A stretch of 64,000 bases of DNA, from positions 1,798,001-1,862,000 of the forward strand of contig NW_027469083.1 of the NCBI RefSeq assembly GCF_051020765.1, written 5' to 3'. Under the pieces are notes generated by a model. The model was not told the DNA's origin. It saw nothing but the letters and a program-made list of their open reading frames with translations, and searched no databases. This DNA comes from Lasioglossum baleicum (Eukaryota > Arthropoda > Insecta > Hymenoptera > Halictidae). Below, one piece after another: positions 24,240-33,489 of the stretch (position 1 is the stretch's first letter; the number at the start of each line of letters is the position of its first letter). Made by a program: the position numbers and the translations under genes.

Positions 24240-26130
24240 TTTTATGCGGGTTGACCAGGGGGGTGGGACGGGGGGAGGGGACAGACGCGAGCCCGATCTC
24301 GCCTCTGTCCCCTCCTTGTCGCGGCGGAAAAAAATACAATGCAGCGTGTACGAGTATTTGCACATGTATAAAAATCGGATGGCGCGGCAACAAAAATTCT
24401 AAATTATACAGCACAAGTTGCAGCAATGCATGCGCATAAGTTAAATTACCTGCATACCGCCGTTTCCTCAAACTGTGTGTTCATAACTGGCACTAGGAGG
24501 ATCGCAGTGCCACCACAGCGAGGAGGCCCAGGACTCTGCGCGGCATACGCTGGAAGAATGTCCAGCGTGGTCGGCACCGCGCAGAGACCTAGGGGGCATT
24601 ATTGGGATGGACCTCCCGTTGCCGGTCGTGGTCGACCACATGATCGGCAGCGAGAGGTCAAGAGCAGCGATTGGCTCCTTCTGCGAGATTGTGATAACGC
24701 AGAAGGAGGCAGCGGAGAGGGAGAGGGAAGCCGACCCGCTCTCCGCCAGGAGGCTAGCATCGGCGGGGCAACCCCGACGAGGCCGACGGCCCCCGTAAGG
24801 GGCCGCAGACGTAATGGCGGCGGTGGTACTACTTAGTACTTCCACCGCCGCCAAGGGGGCTGGCCGTTAAGGCGCCCCCGAGGTGGACAGGTCGCGGGGG
24901 GCGAGGTGGTGCAATAATCCCCTCCCCCCCTCTACAAAGATGCGACCTTCCGGTCGACCCCCCTCGTTTTATTTTATAATATTTCATTTTACTATATATT
25001 ATAAATTTTATCTTTATCTTTTATTCCCCTTTATTTTGCCCCCCTTCTTATGTTTGTTGTGTTTTGTCCATTGTATTTATTTACTTATTATTATTTATTT
25101 ATTTATTGACTTTTATTTTATCTATTTTATCTATACACCTTTTCATTTACTGATTTTATCTTTTATTTTATCATATTTTTAAGTTTTATGCGGGTTGACC
25201 AGGGGGGTGGGACGGGGGGAGGGGACAGACGCGAGCCCGATCTCGCCTCTGTCCCCTCCTTGTCGCGGCGGAAAAAAATACAATGCAGCGTGTACGAGTA
25301 TTTGCACATGTATAAAAATCGGATGGCGCGGCAACAAAAATTCTAAATTATACAGCACAAGTTGCAGCAATGCATGCGCATAAGTTAAATTACCTGCATA
25401 CCGCCGTTTCCTCAAACTGTGTGTTCATAACTGGCACTAGGAGGATCGCAGTGCCACCACAGCGAGGAGGCCCAGGACTCTGCGCGGCATACGCTGGAAG
25501 AATGTCCAGCGTGGTCGGCACCGCGCAGAGACCTAGGGGGCATTATTGGGATGGACCTCCCGTTGCCGGTCGTGGTCGACCACATGATCGGCAGCGAGAG
25601 GTCAAGAGCAGCGATTGGCTCCTTCTGCGAGATTGTGATAACGCAGAAGGAGGCAGCGGAGAGGGAGAGGGAAGCCGACCCGCTCTCCGCCAGGAGGCTA
25701 GCATCGGCGGGGCAACCCCGACGAGGCCGACGGCCCCCGTAAGGGGCCGCAGACGTAATGGCGGCGGTGGTACTACTTAGTACTTCCACCGCCGCCAAGG
25801 GGGCTGGCCGTTAAGGCGCCCCCGAGGTGGACAGGTCGCGGGGGGCGAGGTGGTGCAATAATCCCCTCCCCCCCTCTACAAAGATGCGACCTTCCGGTCG
25901 ACCCCCCTCGTTTTATTTTATAATATTTCATTTTACTATATATTATAAATTTTATCTTTATCTTTTATTCCCCTTTATTTTGCCCCCCTTCTTATGTTTG
26001 TTGTGTTTTGTCCATTGTATTTATTTACTTATTATTATTTATTTATTTATTGACTTTTATTTTATCTATTTTATCTATACACCTTTTCAATTATTGATTG
26101 TATCTTTTATTTTATCATATTTTTAAGTTT
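24240..26130 (+). repeat. Adjacent near-identical monomers beside the insertion (period 944)
   Basis: The units at 24607 and 25551 share ccaccacagcg, ctagggggcatt, ccaaggggg and ccccctcgtttt. They are the last two R1 remnants before the transposon insertion at 26293. Confidence 0.75.
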
Positions 26131-26308
26131 TATGCGGGTTGACCAGGGGGGTGGGACGGGGGGAGGGGACAGACGCGATCCGGAACTCGCCTCTGTCCCC
26201 TCCTTGTCGCGTGCGGAAAAAAATACAATGCAGCGTGTACGAGTATTTGCACATGTATAAAAATCGGATGGCGCGGTAACAAAAATTCTAAACTAGAGGG
26301 TTATTGTT

Positions 26309-26372
26309 GCTCGCTCGCTTCGCTCGCTCGCGAGTAGGGTTGTTTTTGCTCGCTCGCTTCGCGAGCTCGCGG
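26309..26372. repeat. GCTCGC-rich short repeats
   Basis: Two stretches share gctcgctcgcttcgc (starting near 26309 and 26348), each running into an inverted gcgag sequence, so both can fold back. A shorter relative (gagggttgctcgcttgg) follows the second foldback element at 28365-28381. This may mean both places hold the same type of element end. I do not recognise the family. Confidence 0.6.
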
Positions 26373-26605
26373 ATAGGACTGCTCTTGCGAAAGGGTTAGT
26401 GGTACGCATGGCTAGTAGTACCTATAGCTATTAATGTTTTTTTGATTTGGTGTGTGACTCTCCACGAGCCACACAAAGAACTTCCCGATTCGTTAGTTGC
26501 AGTATATTATTATCATTATTTTTAGTACGTTTTAAGAAGATTATACGTTTTCAGGGAAATTCAATAGTTTTCTACTTATCAAGATGTTTGCTATATGGCG
26601 TCGCC
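26373..26605. other. Unassigned non-coding stretch of the insertion
   Basis: A/T-rich sequence without a recognisable gene. It contains aacttcccgatt (26479-26490), the exact reverse complement of aatcgggaagtt at the right end of the insertion (29609-29620). That pairing may mark inverted ends of one element lying 186 bp inside the left border. Confidence 0.4.
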
Positions 26606-27496
26606 TTAAGGGGCTAGTCTACCCTCGATTTGTAACTAGAAAGGAACTAGAATCTTACTAGATTTTGGGTCGAAAATATGGGTTTGCCTCCAGACGTTGA
26701 TTGACCTTATTAGAACAAATTGTGGGCTGTGTGAGGGCTCATTCGAAAGAGGAAGGTTAGACGCAGCGCGCTTTTCTCACGAGGTTAACGAGATTATGTT
26801 TATATCTAATAATATGATGGCCCAAAGTCGAGAAAAAATCTAGGAAAAAATCCCGCAGATTTCAATGCATTTTCTGTCTCTAATAGACTTTTTTGACTTA
26901 TGAGATGAGAAAAGCGCGCTGCGTTGAACCTTCCTCTTTCGAATGAGCCCTCACACAGCCCACAATTTGTTCTAATAGGGTCAATCAACGTCTGGGCGCA
27001 AACCCATATTTTCGACCCAAAATCTAGTAAGATTCTAGTAAATAGCAAATATCTAGCAAATAACTAGAATCTTACTAGAAAAATGGGTCGAAACATGGAT
27101 CTGCGCCCAGACGTTGATTGACCCTATTAGAACAAATTGTGGGCTGTGTGAGGGCTCATTCGAAAGAGGAAGGTTCAACGCAGCGCGCTTTTCTCATCTC
27201 ATAAGTCAAAAAAGTCTATTAGAGACAGAAAATGCATTGAAATCTGCGGGATTTTTTCCTAGATTTTTTCTCGACTTTGGGCCATCATATTATTAGATAT
27301 AAACATAATCTCGTTAACCTCGTGAGAAAAGCGCGCTGCGTCTAACCTTCCTCTTTCGAATGAGCCCTCACACAGCCCACAATTTGTTCTAATAAGGTCA
27401 ATCAACGTCTGGAGGCAAACCCATATTTTCGACCCAAAATCTAGTAAGATTCTAGTTCCTTTCTAGTTACAAATCGAGGGTAGACTACCCCCTTAA
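26606..27496. mobile_element. Foldback element A, flanked by TTAA
   Basis: TTAA at 26606-26609 and 27493-27496 bound an ~880-bp near-perfect inverted repeat. Its ends read gggg(c/g)tagtctaccctcgatttgtaac and the complement. Each arm is ~420 bp, around a ~25-bp asymmetric centre near 27045 (aaatagcaaatatctagcaaata). Each arm holds two copies of a ~112-bp core in opposite orientation: 26667-26780 (+), 26907-27018 (-), 27085-27195 (+) and 27324-27435 (-). No protein is encoded; open frames here are chance. A TTAA target is typical of piggyBac-type elements, so a non-autonomous foldback/MITE of that kind is possible but not shown. Confidence 0.75.
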
Positions 27497-27533
27497 GGGG
27501 GTAGTCTACCCTCGATTTGTAACTAGAAAATAC
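27456..27533. repeat. Perfect palindromic junction between elements A and B
   Basis: Reading out from CTTAAG (centre between 27494 and 27495), the two sides are exact complements for about 39 bases each way, through the shared termini. They diverge at agaaagg versus agaaaat. Each terminus also contains its own small palindrome, gggtagtctaccc. Confidence 0.9.
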
Positions 27534-28370
27534 CTAGAATCTTACTAGATTTTGGGTCGAAAATATGGGTTTGCTGGTTTTCAGTTAGTGTCCTTATTTG
27601 AGCAAATTTTGGGCTGGGTGAGGGCTCATTCGAAAGAGGAAGGTTCACCGCAGGGGGCTCTGGTCATGAGGTTGACGAGAATATGTTTATATCTAATAAT
27701 ATTAGTGTCCAAAGTAGAGTAAACATCTAGGAAAAAAAACCAGCAGATTTCAATGCATTTTTCTGTCTCCAAAAGTCTTTTTGGCTGATGGGATGACCAG
27801 AGCCCCCTGCGGTGAACCTTCCTCTTTCGAATGAGCCCTCACCCAGCCCAAAATTTGCTCAAATGAGGACACTAACTGAAAACCAGGAAACCCATGTTTT
27901 CGACCCAAAATCTAGTAAGATTCTAGTTATTTGCTAGATATTTGCTATTTACTAGGATCTTACTAGATTTTGGGTCGAAAACATGGGTTTCCTGGTTTTC
28001 AGTTAGTGTCCTCATTTGAGCAAATTTTGGGCTGGGTGAGGGCTCATTCGAAAGAGGAAGGTTCACCGCAGGGGGCTCTGGTCATCCCATCAGCCAAAAA
28101 GACTTTTGGAGACAGAAAAATGCATTGAAATCTGCTGGTTTTTTTTCCTAGATGTTTACTCTACTTTGGACACTAATATTATTAGATATAAACATATTCT
28201 CGTTAACCTCATGACCAGAGCCCCCTGCGGTGAACCTTCCTCTTTCGAATGAGCCCTCACCCAGCCCAAAATTTGCTCAAATGAGGACACTAACTGAAAA
28301 CCAGCAAACCCATATTTTCGACCCAAAATCTAGTAAGATTCTAGGTATTTTCTAGTTACAAATCGAGGGT
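27493..28370. mobile_element. Foldback element B, right end truncated
   Basis: Shares the TTAA of element A and begins gggggtagtctaccctcgatttg. It has the same plan: cores at 27554-27667 (+), 27793-27906 (-), 27972-28085 (+) and 28211-28324 (-), around a centre near 27935. Sequence differs from A at many positions (cgcagggggctctggtcat instead of cgcagcgcgcttttctca), but the differences are matched between its own arms. Its centre is the reverse complement of A's centre, so B is A's relative in inverted orientation. The right end stops at cgagggt and lacks the terminal agactaccccc and TTAA. Confidence 0.75.
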
Positions 28371-28371
28371 T

Positions 28372-29052
28372 GCTCGCTTGGTTCCTTGTTATAGCGTACT
28401 GATGTTGCAAAATAAATTGTCTTAATTATTATAGTTTTTCGCAAACGATACGACTCCTCATTATCCGGGTTAGCAGTATTGACCTTGGTTTTCTTCGATA
28501 CTGTTAATTTAAATTGTCCCAAAATATATAAACCGCTCAATTTTGAAACTCTGCTCAGTGCTACATACAACATGTGTAAAGTTCGTTTTTCTGATGTTTT
28601 AAAATTCAAACATACTTTTCTCGTATGTTTGTCCCTGACTTTTATGAATCGTAATCGCTTCAGCAGGAACCACTGGAAATTGACTACGTGTGATTTGATA
28701 TTTTTCCTCACTCGACATATTTACTTGATTCGATATTTTTATTATTGGTGGCAAATTTTGATGAATATTTGCATTTTTCATATAATCACGATAACGAGTT
28801 CTTACTTTCACTCCTACTCTGGCCAATTGAAAATCTAACCACAATATAGACGGAATTTTAGTATTTTCTTGAAAAGTAATAAATTTTAATATTCCGCATG
28901 TGTGCTCCATTAACCAATCCGTTTTCAACATTAATGTTATTAATAATTATCATATTGTTTATATTAATTTTCAATTTAATCTCAGTTAATAATTCGTTTT
29001 GAACTGATTGTTTTTTTAAAGATTGTAATATAAATTTTTTTTGTACTTTCAT
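28372..29052 (-). pseudogene. Pif1-type helicase C-terminal remnant (Helitron-like)
   Basis: Three - strand reading frames join by homology in order: 29052-28858 (ENGLVNGA), 28931-28599 (GILKFI, SILWLDF, VGVKVRTR, FPVVPAEAITIHKSQGQTY) and 28711-28372 (TLHMLYVALSRVSKLSGLYI). ITIHKSQGQTY (about 28620-28655) and LYVALSRV (28547-28570) match helicase motifs V and VI of the Pif1 family, which forms the C-terminal half of Helitron Rep/Hel proteins. The frames differ, so there are at least two frameshifts. The N-terminal ATPase motifs and any Rep domain are missing. After the last motif the frame reads into element B, so this end is broken too. It could instead descend from a cellular PIF1-like gene, but the transposon setting favours a Helitron. 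Confidence 0.75.
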
Positions 29053-29464
29053 CGATATTCTTTGAAAATGTATTCTCGGGAGTAGAGATGATTAACTCAC
29101 TCTTGCATTGGGATAATTTTCGATTATTGTAAGCGGAAACATTAGCGTAAGGTACAAAAAAAAATTTTTTTTTAAATTAAAAAAATTTTTTTTAATTTAA
29201 GAAAAATGAAAAAAAAATTTTTTTGTGTAATTACGTTTGTTTCTTCGGTGGAAACTTTCCATTCTCTCGTATAAATTGCATTGTAGAATCAACTCCGTTC
29301 GAAAAAAACTAAAAATCTAAAAAACTACTTGACCAATATGGACCAAAATCTAATCAGCTCTAAGTTACGACGGGGCACATCGATTGCATCATTCATCATT
29401 CTGATCGCGTTGTTACTTTTTCAGAAAACGTTAACGAAAAATTTGATACCATAGAAACAGACAT

Positions 29465-29467
<3 letters not shown>
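29053..29467. other. Non-coding A/T-rich stretch with A and T runs
   Basis: No gene seen. Alternating A-runs and T-runs fill 29155-29225 and can pair with each other. The remainder (29226-29467) is ordinary A/T-rich sequence leading into the CA repeat, probably the 3' part of the carrier transposon. Confidence 0.6.

Positions 29468-29495
<28 letters not shown>
29468..29495 (+). repeat. (CA)14 microsatellite
   Basis: Fourteen uninterrupted CA dinucleotides between acatacg and tacgaac. It is the only dinucleotide microsatellite of this length noticed in the window. Confidence 0.97.
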
Positions 29496-29498
<3 letters not shown>

Positions 29499-29595
29499 GA
29501 ACATTTTGCTTAAAATAGTCTAGAATGACTGCAATGACCATGAAACGTGAAGATCTGCTAAAAAATCGATTTTCGATTTTCGGGGTCATTACAAT

Positions 29596-29620
29596 AACTT
29601 CCCTATAAAATCGGGAAGTT
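29596..29620. repeat. Terminal hairpin of the insertion
   Basis: Arms aacttccc (29596-29603) and gggaagtt (29613-29620) enclose tataaaatc, ending exactly where satellite sequence resumes. A hairpin at one end suits a rolling-circle (Helitron/Helentron-like) 3' end, but no CTRR follows it. It is preceded by atcgattttcgattttcgggg-type repeats. Confidence 0.65.
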
Positions 29621-32600
29621 AATTATACAGCACAAGTTGCAGCAATGCATGCGCATAAGTTAAATTACCTGCATACCTCCGTTTCCTCAAACTGTGTGTT
29701 CATAACTGGCCCTAGGAGGATCGCAGTGCCACCACTGCGAGGAGGCCCAGGACTCTGCGCGGCATACGCTGGAAGAATGTCCAGCGTGGTCGGCACCGCG
29801 CAGAGACCTAAGGGGCGTTATTGGGATGGACCTCCCGTTGCCGGTCGTGGTCGACCACATGATCGGCAGCGAGAGGTCAAGAGCAGCGATTGCCTCCTTC
29901 TGCGAGATTGTGATAACGCAGAAGGAGGCAGCGGAGAGGGAAAGGGAAGCCGACCCGCTCTCCGCCAGGAGGCTAGCATCGGCGGGGCAACCCCGACGAG
30001 GCCGACGGCCCCCGTAAGGGGCCGCAGACGTAATGGCGGCGGTGGTACTACTTAGTACTTCCACCGCCGCCAAGGGGGGCTGGCCGTTAAGGCGCCCTCG
30101 AGGTGGACAGGTCGCGGGGGGCGAGGTGGAGCAATAATCCCCTCCTCCCCCTCTACAAAGATGCGACCTGCCGGTCGACCCCCCTCCTTTTATTTTATAA
30201 TATTTCATTTTACTCTATATTATAAATTTTATCTTTATCTTTTATTCCCCTTTATTTTGCCCCCCCTTCTTATGTTTGTTGTGTTTTGTCCATTGTATTT
30301 ATTTACTTATTATTATTTATTTATTTATTGACCTTTATTTTATCTATTTTATCTATACACCTTTTCATTTACTGATTTTATCTTTTATTTTATCATATTT
30401 TTAAGTTTTATGCGGGTTGACCAGGGGGGTGGGACGGGGGGAGGGGACAGACGCGAGCCCGAACTCGCCTCTGTCCCCTCCTTGTCGCGTGCGGAAAAAA
30501 ATACAATGCAGCGTGTACGAGTATTTGCACATGTATAAAAATCGGATGGCGCGGTAACAAAAATTCTAAATTATACAGCACAAGTTGCAGCAATGCATGC
30601 GCATAAGTTAAATTACCTGCATACCGCCGTTTCCTCAGACTGTGTGTTCATAACTGGCCCTAGGAGGATCGCAGTGCCACCACTGCGAGGAGGCCCAGGA
30701 CTCTGCGCGGCATACGCTGGAAGAATCTCCAGCGTGGTCGGCACCGCGCAAAGACCTAAGGAGCGTTATTGGGATGGACCTCCCGGTGCCGGTCGTGGTC
30801 GACCACATGATCGGCAGCGAGAGGTCAAGAGCAGCGATTGCCTCCTTCTGCGAGATTGTGATAACGCAGAAGGAGGCAGCGGAGAGGGTAAGGGAAGCCG
30901 ACCCGCTCTCCGCCAGGAGGCTAGCATCGGCGGGGCAACCCCGACGAGGCCGACGGCCCCCGTAAGGGGCCGCAGACGTAATGGCGGCGGTGGTACTACT
31001 TAGTACTTCCACCGCCGCCAAGGGGGGCTGGCCGTTAAGGCGCCCCCGAGGTGGACAGGTCGCGGGGGGCGAGGTGGAGCAATAATCCCCTCCCCCCCCC
31101 CTCTACAAAGATGCGACCTGACGGTCGACCCCCCTCCTTTTATTTTATAATATTTCATTTTACTCTATATTATAAATTTTATCTTTATCTTTTATTCCCC
31201 TTTATTTTGTCCCCCTTCTTATGATTGTTGTGTTTTGTCCATTGTATTTATTTACTTATTATTATTTATTTATTTAATGACTTTTATTTTATCTATTTTA
31301 TCTATACACCTTTACATTTACTGATTTTATCTTTTATTTTATCATATTTTTAAGTTTTATGCGGGTTGACCAGGGGGGTGGGACGGGGGGAGGGGACAGA
31401 CGCGAGCCGGAACTCGCCTCTGTCCCCTCCTTGTCGCGTGCGGAAAAAAATACAATGCAGCGTGTACGAGTATTTGCACATGTATAAAAATCGGATGGCG
31501 CGGTAACAAAAATTCTAAATTATACAGCACAAGTTGCAGCAATGCATGCGCATAAGTGAAATTACCTGCATACCTCCGTTTCCTCAAACTGTGTGTTCAT
31601 AACTGGCACTAGGAGGATCGCAGTGCCACCACTGCGAGGAGGCCCAGGACTCTGCGCGGCATACGCTGGAAGAATGTCCAGCGTGGTCGGCACCGCGCAG
31701 AGACCTAAGGGGCGTTATTGGGATGGACCTCCCGTTGCCGGTCGTGGTCGACCACATGATCGGCAGCGAGAGGTCAAGAGCAGCGATTGCCTCCTTCTGC
31801 GAGATTGTGATAACGCAGAAGGAGGCAGCGGAGAGGGTAAGGGAAGCCGACCCGCTCTCCGCCAGGAGGCTAGCATCGGCGGGGCAACCCCGACGAGGCC
31901 GACGGCCCCCGTAAGGGGCCGCAGACGTAATGGCGGCGGTGGTACTACTTAGTACTTCCACCGCCGCCAAGAGGGGCTGGCCGTTAAGGCGCCCCCGAGG
32001 TGGACAGGTCGCGGGGGGCGAGGTGGAGCAATAATCCCCTCCCCCCCCCCTCTACAAAGATGCGACCTGACGGTCGACCCCCCTCCTTTTATTTTATAAT
32101 ATTTCATTTTACTCTATATTATAAATTTTATCTTTATCTTTTATTCCCCTTTATTTTGTCCCCCTTCTTATGATTGTTGTGTTTTGTCCATTGTATTTAT
32201 TTACTTATTATTATTTATTTATTTAATGACTTTTATTTTATCTATTTTATCTATACACCTTTACATTTACTGATTTTATCTTTTATTTTATCATATTTTT
32301 AAGTTTTATGCGGGTTGACCAGGGGGGTGGGACGGGGGGAGGGGACAGACGCGAGCCGGAACTCGCCTCTGTCCGCTCCTTGTCGCGTGCGGAAAAAAAT
32401 ACAATGCAGCGTGTACGAGTATTTGCACATGTATAAAAATCGGATGGCGCGGTAACAAAAATTCTAAATTATACAGCACAAGTTGCAGCAATGCATGCGC
32501 ATAAGTGAAATTACCTGCATACCTCCGTTTCCTCAAACTGTGTGTTCATAACTGGCACTAGGAGGATCGCAGTGCCACCACTGCGAGGAGGCCCAGGACT

Positions 32601-33489
32601 CTGCGCGGCATACGCTGGAAGAATGTCCAGCGTGGTCGGCACCGCGCAGAGACCTAAGGGGCGTTATTGGGATGGACCTCCCGTTGCCGGTCGTGGTCGA
32701 CCACATGATCGGCAGCGAGAGGTCAAGAGCAGCGATTGCCTCCTTCTGCGAGATTGTGATAACGCAGAAGGAGGCAGCGGAGAGGGAAAGGGAAGCCGAC
32801 CCGCTCTCCGCCAGGAGGCTAGCATCGGCGGGGCAACCCCGACGAGGCCGACGGCCCCCGTAAGGGGCCGCAGACGTAATGGCGGCGGTGGTACTACTTA
32901 GTACTTCCACCGCCGCCAAGGGGGGCTGGCCGTTAAGGCGCCCTCGAGGTGGACAGGTCGCGGGGGGCGAGGTGGAGCAATAATCCCCTCCTCCCCCTCT
33001 ACAAAGATGCGACCTGCCGGTCGACCCCCCTCCTTTTATTTTATAATATTTCATTTTACTCTATATTATAAATTTTATCTTTATCTTTTATTCCCCTTTA
33101 TTTTGTCCCCCTTCTTATGATTGTTGTGTTTTGTCCATTGTATTTATTTACTTATTATTATTTATTTATTTAATGACTTTTATTTTATCTATTTTATCTA
33201 TACACCTTTACATTTACTGATTTTATCTTTTATTTTATCATATTTTTAAGTTTTATGCGGGTTGACCAGGGGGGTGGGACGGGGGGAGGGGACAGACGCG
33301 AGCCGGAACTCGCCTCTGTCCCCTCCTTGTCGCGTGCGGAAAAAAATACAATGCAGCGTGTACGAGTATTTGCACATGTATAAAAATCGGATGGCGCGGT
33401 AACAAAAATTCTAAATTATACAGCACAAGTTGCAGCAATGCATGCGCATAAGTGAAATTACCTGCATACCTCCGTTTCCTCAAACTGTG

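Larger units (their letters stand above)
1..26292 (+). repeat. R1-derived satellite array, block 1 (28 units)
   Basis: Head-to-tail array of ~945-bp monomers, all in one orientation. A convenient landmark is the ATG of the sequence atggacctcccgttgccg inside the R1-derived part. It occurs at 43, 988, 1934, 2882, 3831, 4779, 5725, 6674, 7622, 8569, 9510, 10453, 11397, 12344, 13286, 14231, 15177, 16122, 17068, 18003, 18948, 19889, 20834, 21774, 22717, 23662, 24607 and 25551. Spacing is 935-949 bp; much of the variation comes from C-run length and small indels. For a landmark at p, the R1 frame runs from p-120 to p+191. The block starts inside a monomer at the window edge and stops at 26292, where the transposon insertion begins. 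Monomers differ at scattered single bases that recur in combinations, the mosaic expected from unequal exchange and gene conversion. No other genes lie in the block. Confidence 0.97.
26293..29620. mobile_element. 3,328-bp composite transposon insertion in a monomer
   Basis: The satellite breaks at ...attctaaa (26292) and resumes at aattatacagc (29621). Removing 26293-29620 restores a unit spacing of 947 bp between landmarks 25551 and 29826. So the insertion removed no target sequence and duplicated at most AA. Inside are a GCTCGC-rich segment, two foldback elements, a helicase remnant, A/T runs, a (CA)14 tract and a terminal hairpin. No intact transposase is present. The mixed content suggests nested insertions into one carrier element, perhaps Helitron-related, but the ends do not show canonical Helitron termini (5' TC, 3' CTRR). 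Confidence 0.85.

Noticed and set aside
26806..27296. Open frames within foldback element A (MIDPIRTNCGLC type)
   Set aside because: They appear in mirrored form on both strands because the DNA is palindromic. No coding pattern is evident.
26293..29620. Canonical Helitron boundaries
   Set aside because: The borders do not show 5' TC and 3' CTRR. AA may be a short duplication or microhomology, so the class of the carrier stays open.
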